Part shown: positions 61,157 to 64,000 of the stretch, in pieces
How positions within the stretch are numbered: the stretch's first letter is position 1
Layout of the letters: each line of letters begins with the position of its first letter
Notes under the pieces: generated by a model
Databases searched by the model: none
Told to the model about the DNA's origin: nothing
Seen by the model: the letters and a program-made list of their open reading frames with translations, nothing else
NCBI RefSeq assembly: GCF_002860205.1
Contig: NZ_PGVB01000010.1
Span: 310,001 to 374,000, forward strand
Length of the DNA: 64,000 bases
Source: Bacillus sp. T33-2
GTDB lineage: Bacteria; Bacillota; Bacilli; Bacillales; Cytobacillaceae
Reading direction: 5' to 3'
Position numbers and translations under genes: made by a program

Positions 61157-61346
61157 GTCATTTAAGGTACAAGTATTATTATACGGTTTTAATAAAAAAA
61201 GTCAATAGTATTTGCAAAGTTAATTTACCACACTTTTTTCGCGCACTACAAAAGGCTTTTGTCCGGTTGCTGAGGCAGAGGCTGAAATCCCGGTTTCAGT
61301 GGACGCTCAATATATTTCCTCTAAAACATTATACAAATATTTTTTC

Positions 61347-62057
61347 CTATTGTTCTTTCCTTTTAAATGACCACATCACGACAATTGCTCCAATAATGAT
61401 ATATGCAATCGATATTAAAGCATCATTCCAGAAAGCTCCTTCCAGGTGAACGACGTCTCCTTCTCCCAGCCAGGCTATGACCTTAACGACAGGCGGGAAT
61501 AACCAGAGAATCCATTTTACCAGCGGAAGTGCTTCAGCCAGTGATTCAGAAGCAAGCGATACCATCAGCACGAGCATTGCCGCAAGCCACGCATACCTTC
61601 TCGATGCAAAGGTGGCCACAGCAAAAAATGTTCCAACTAAAATTCCGTATATTCCAATTGCAAGATGACTATAAAAAGATAGTCCAAGATGCACTCCCGT
61701 CATCTCGCCTTTAAAACTGTTAGTGACAATCGGGAACAATTCAGCAAACAAAAATAACGCAGCCAGCCAAATGAGGCAGATGAGCCACTTCCCAAATAAA
61801 AATTTTGTTTTCTGGCCTAAATGTGAAAAAAGGATATGTTTTTCACTGTCATCTTCCAGTGAAAAGACAGACATGGCAATCCACGTCATCATTAAATATA
61901 AAACAATGCTTGATACAGCATAGCTGCTTAAAATGGGGACATGTTTATATGCATACAAAATGAACACCCAGCCAAGAAAAACGGTGACAGGCGGAATAAA
62001 CCTGTATGACCTTATATAGCTTTTTAATTGATAGTTAAGATACGAGCTCAATTTCAT
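61347..62057 (-). CDS. ABC transporter permease (ABC-2-like)
   Basis: 236 aa, six or seven hydrophobic helices (PPVTVFLGWVFILYAYKHVP, LIWLAALFLFAELFPIVT, LIVGTFFAVATFA-type segment, and a C-terminal IAYIIIGAIVVMWSF). It lacks a specific family signature; the neighbouring ATPase gene makes it the membrane subunit of an exporter. The start overlaps the last 23 bases of the ATPase gene. Substrate unknown. Confidence 0.78.
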   Translation of the reverse strand: MKLSSYLNYQLKSYIRSYRFIPPVTVFLGWVFILYAYKHVPILSSYAVSSIVLYLMMTWIAMSVFSLEDDSEKHILFSHLGQKTKFLFGKWLICLIWLAALFLFAELFPIVTNSFKGEMTGVHLGLSFYSHLAIGIYGILVGTFFAVATFASRRYAWLAAMLVLMVSLASESLAEALPLVKWILWLFPPVVKVIAWLGEGDVVHLEGAFWNDALISIAYIIIGAIVVMWSFKRKEQ

Positions 62058-62871
62058 TCCCCGTTTCCACCTGCAAAATAGAACATTGATGTTCGAGCAG
62101 GTACTTCAACACATCATCCGACTTGGCAGCCTGCACATTCAGTACAAATTGCTGGTTTCCTGTTGCATGTACGGTAATCACGCCAGGTATCACTTTGAAA
62201 TCCACCAGCTCAGTGCAGGTAACTTTAATTGACCGGTATAGTTCCCTTTTTGCGGACGACTGATCTGAGACGATTTTTCCCTGTTTTATTTCTATCACCC
62301 TGTCAGCAAGACCTGCTACAAGGAGCAGCTCATGCGCAGTAAAAACGATCGTCAATTCCTGCTTTAGTTCTATTAGCTGATTTAAAAGTTCATTCTGTGA
62401 TGCGGGATCCAGACCTGTCAATGGTTCATCGAGCAGCAGAAGTTCCGGTTTATGAAGGAGTGCCTGAATAATTCCCGCTTTTTGCTTCGTGCCCTTTGAA
62501 CATTGTTTTAGCGGTACATCCAGGTAAGTGGTGATACCGAACATATCTGCATATATGCCTATTTCCTTTATGAGCTCGTTTTCATGCCGCCCGGTCATTT
62601 TCCCTAACAGCAGCAAATACTCCCTCAACCTGAACCGGATTTGTTCAGGGAAGCTTTCAGGAACATAAGCGGTTCTGGCTGTCATCCTGTTAATTACACC
62701 GTGTGTCGGTTCAAAAATTCCCGCTAGCAGCTTGATTAAGGTACTTTTCCCCGAACCATTGTGGCCGATAACCGTAGTTGCTTCCCCTGTCTTCAGTATT
62801 AAATCCAGCCCGCTAATCACTGGATTTCCAGCTAGCAGTTTTGTTACATTTTTCAGTTCTACGGCATTCAC
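62035..62871 (-). CDS. ABC transporter ATPase
   Basis: 278 aa from a GTG at 62871 (AGAGG nine bases upstream); an ATG at 62889 is closer to no site. Walker A is VIGHNGSGKSTLIKLLAG, Walker B LLLLDEPLTGLDPASQNELL and the H-loop IVFTAHELLLVA. The signature, normally LSGGQ, reads CSKGTKQKAGIIQAL, a form seen in some ABC-2 exporters. The final ~70 residues form an extra domain. It drives the permease at 61347-62057. Confidence 0.85.
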   Translation of the reverse strand: MNAVELKNVTKLLAGNPVISGLDLILKTGEATTVIGHNGSGKSTLIKLLAGIFEPTHGVINRMTARTAYVPESFPEQIRFRLREYLLLLGKMTGRHENELIKEIGIYADMFGITTYLDVPLKQCSKGTKQKAGIIQALLHKPELLLLDEPLTGLDPASQNELLNQLIELKQELTIVFTAHELLLVAGLADRVIEIKQGKIVSDQSSAKRELYRSIKVTCTELVDFKVIPGVITVHATGNQQFVLNVQAAKSDDVLKYLLEHQCSILQVETGNEIELVS

Positions 62872-63104
62872 GTGCAACGTCCTCTGCATTTTTCTTTATT
62901 TTACCACTAATTTAGCCTAGTTTCGGTAAATTGCAGAAAAATTTGCCAAATCTTAATGAACAGACTGTAAACAATTGCACAAAGAACGTTTATTAATAAC
63001 CAGCTGGGTCTTATTAATAAACGAACGAATGTTCCTGAATAGTTGCATAAAGAACGTATGTTTGCATATAATATAATAAGAAAATGAACAAGGCGGGATC
63101 CATT

Positions 63105-63326
63105 ATGAACGCTCTTTTACGAAGAGCCATCCAAACAAGGCAGCCACTGGAGATGATTTACCTTTCCGGCGGCAACGAAATCACGCAGCGGAAAGTAATT
63201 ATCAAGGAATTAAAGGGCTCGTACGCAAAAGCTTTCTGTTATTTGCGAAATGAAAACAGGCTGTTCAAACTGGACAATATTCTTTCCATCCTGCCCATTA
63301 AGCCTCCACTATATAAATCCAGCTAA
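63105..63326 (+). CDS. WYL-domain-like small protein
   Basis: 73 aa from the ATG at 63105 (AAGGCGGGATCCATT); an ATG at 63084 is also in frame. The sequence NALLRRAIQTRQPLEMIYLS, KVIIKELKGSYAKAFCYLRN and ENRLFKLDNILSILP follows the WYL fold pattern, in which xxIxYxxxxG.. and YCxLRxxxRxFKxxxI are the main strands. It lacks an HTH. Ligand and role are unknown. Terminator at 63339-63361. Confidence 0.65.
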   Translation: MNALLRRAIQTRQPLEMIYLSGGNEITQRKVIIKELKGSYAKAFCYLRNENRLFKLDNILSILPIKPPLYKSS

Positions 63327-63338
63327 TGTATCTCATCA

Positions 63339-63365
63339 AGACCGGAATCCGGTCTCTTTTTGTTT
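63339..63365 (+). terminator. Terminator hairpin
   Basis: AGACCGGA/TCCGGTCT stem followed by CTTTTTG, behind the WYL-like gene. Confidence 0.82.
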
Positions 63366-63474
63366 GCCCCCTCTCGCGGTGATTTATGAGACTTTGATTG
63401 CTTGCCAAGTGTTTAATTAACTTTCAAACAGGATATATATGAAAATATATTAAAATAGCAAACCATGTAAAAGT

Positions 63475-63557
63475 TTGACTAATTTTCAGAAAATATATTA
63501 TAATCAGATATAACATATTTCGTATAATTTACAATTATTAAATATATATTATCTGAT
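63475..63557 (+). promoter_or_regulatory. Promoter and spaced inverted repeat ahead of the GlnQ-like gene
   Basis: -35 TTGACT (63475-63480), 18-bp spacer, -10 TATAAT (63499-63504). AATCAGATA just inside (63502-63510) pairs with TTATCTGATT further on (~63548-63557) across an A/T-rich loop. This leader may hold an operator or structure; its regulator is unknown. Confidence 0.5.
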
Positions 63558-63608
63558 TAATTATTATGCCAAGCATACATATATCTCTCTCATTAAAGGA
63601 GGAAAAGC

Positions 63609-64000
63609 ATGATTGTTTTTGAAAAAGTAAATAAGTATTTTGGGGATTTTCATGTCCTGAAGGATATCAATCTCACCATCAATCAAGGCGAGGTTGTTGT
63701 GGTCGTAGGTCCATCGGGGTCAGGTAAAAGTACGTTGCTCCGCTGCATCAACAGGCTTGAGACGATAACTGATGGCAAGCTGACTGTCAATGATGTCTCA
63801 GTCAATGACAAAAAAACCGATATCAACAAATTAAGGCGCGAAATCGGGATGGTGTTTCAGCACTTTTACTTATATCCTCATAAAACCGTATTGGAAAACA
63901 TCACCCTTGCACCGATCAAAGTTCTCGGCCAATCAGCACAGGAGGCCAAGGAGACGGCAGAATTTTACCTCAAAAAAGTTGGAATTCCTGAAAAAGCCGA
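63609..64000 (+). CDS. Amino-acid (glutamine-type) ABC transporter ATPase, 3'-truncated by window edge
   Basis: The ATG at 63609 has AAAGGAGGAAAAGC upstream and the frame is open to the window end, giving ~130 residues. The start IVFEKVNKYFGDFHVLKDIN is typical of GlnQ-type ATPases; Walker A is VVVGPSGSGKSTLLRCINRL; the Q-loop segment is REIGMVFQHFYLYPHKTVLEN. The specific HFYLYPHKTVLENI order is common to polar-amino-acid importers. It is expected to be followed by a binding protein and permease outside the window. Confidence 0.88.
   Translation, partial: MIVFEKVNKYFGDFHVLKDINLTINQGEVVVVVGPSGSGKSTLLRCINRLETITDGKLTVNDVSVNDKKTDINKLRREIGMVFQHFYLYPHKTVLENITLAPIKVLGQSAQEAKETAEFYLKKVGIPEKA

Overview
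The window looks like a chromosomal segment of an endospore-forming Bacillaceae bacterium (Bacillus sensu lato). Supporting signs are strong AGGAGG ribosome sites with many TTG/GTG starts, spore genes (tgl transglutaminase, YjcZ-type mini-proteins, Spo0E-like phosphatase, CsxC-like spore-surface proteins), T-box leaders, CcpA/Rex/CsoR-type operators, and a trehalose PTS operon with Bacillus-type organisation. Both ends are open: the first gene lacks its N-terminus and the last lacks its C-terminus.

Layout. 1-4.1 kb: four paralogous CsxC/SPOCS-like spore-surface genes. 4.3-5.9 kb: a chromosomal actin-like ParM gene with a small partner. 6.2-8.3 kb: small membrane and unknown proteins and a CAP-domain lipoprotein with a Gln/Gly repeat. 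8.4-11.7 kb: treP-treA with a TreR-like operator and a cre site. 11.8-15.1 kb: a sugar ABC importer (binding protein and two permeases, no ATPase). 15.3-15.6 kb: two YjcZ mini-proteins. 15.8-24.8 kb: glycerophosphodiesterase, a divergent MurE paralogue, tgl, small hydrophilic proteins, type II NADH dehydrogenase behind a Rex box, M15 peptidase, SGNH hydrolase, Spo0E-like protein. 25-27.2 kb: Mn catalase and a CDF metal exporter. 27.2-30.8 kb: a copper module (copZ, csoR, a 49-aa membrane peptide, copA) with two CsoR-type operators. 30.8-32.9 kb: divergent MocR regulator and PPOx-like flavoprotein. 33.3-35.1 kb: two tandem threonine T-boxes ahead of a short threonyl-tRNA synthetase without TGS or editing domains. 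35.3-38 kb: CPBP protease, SDR protein and TetR regulator with a shared operator motif. 38.1-45 kb: acyl-CoA metabolism (CoA transferase, thiolase, enoyl-CoA hydratase, 3-hydroxybutyryl-CoA dehydrogenase, orphan AraC-type response regulator, acyl-CoA synthetase). 45.2-49.5 kb: one very large secreted nuclease/5'-nucleotidase with wall-binding repeats. 50.1-53.3 kb: an OpuC-type osmolyte importer and a lipoprotein. 53.7-56.9 kb: LytTR regulator and hybrid histidine kinase. 57.2-58.9 kb: a degenerate QueC-like protein with an SRPBCC protein. 58.9-59.6 kb: gene remnants. 60.2-60.9 kb: BrnA antitoxin with a frameshifted BrnT. 61.1 kb: tRNA-Val. 61.3-64 kb: an ABC exporter pair, a WYL-like small protein and the start of a GlnQ-type ATPase.

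The acyl-CoA cluster can link CoA activation (synthetase or CoA transfer) to the beta-oxidation-type steps crotonyl-CoA to 3-hydroxybutyryl-CoA to acetoacetyl-CoA to acetyl-CoA; no acyl-CoA dehydrogenase or ETF lies in the window. The copper genes form a complete sensor-chaperone-pump set. Most of the window is ordinary core Bacillaceae content. The least ordinary parts are the divergent enzymes (QueC-like, MurE-like, editing-free ThrRS), the CsxC cluster next to a ParM system, the multidomain secreted nuclease, a helically phased repeat array ahead of the sugar importer, and the decayed segment from 58.9 to 60.9 kb. I did not find a clearly new multi-gene system; the QueC-like/SRPBCC pair is the best candidate.
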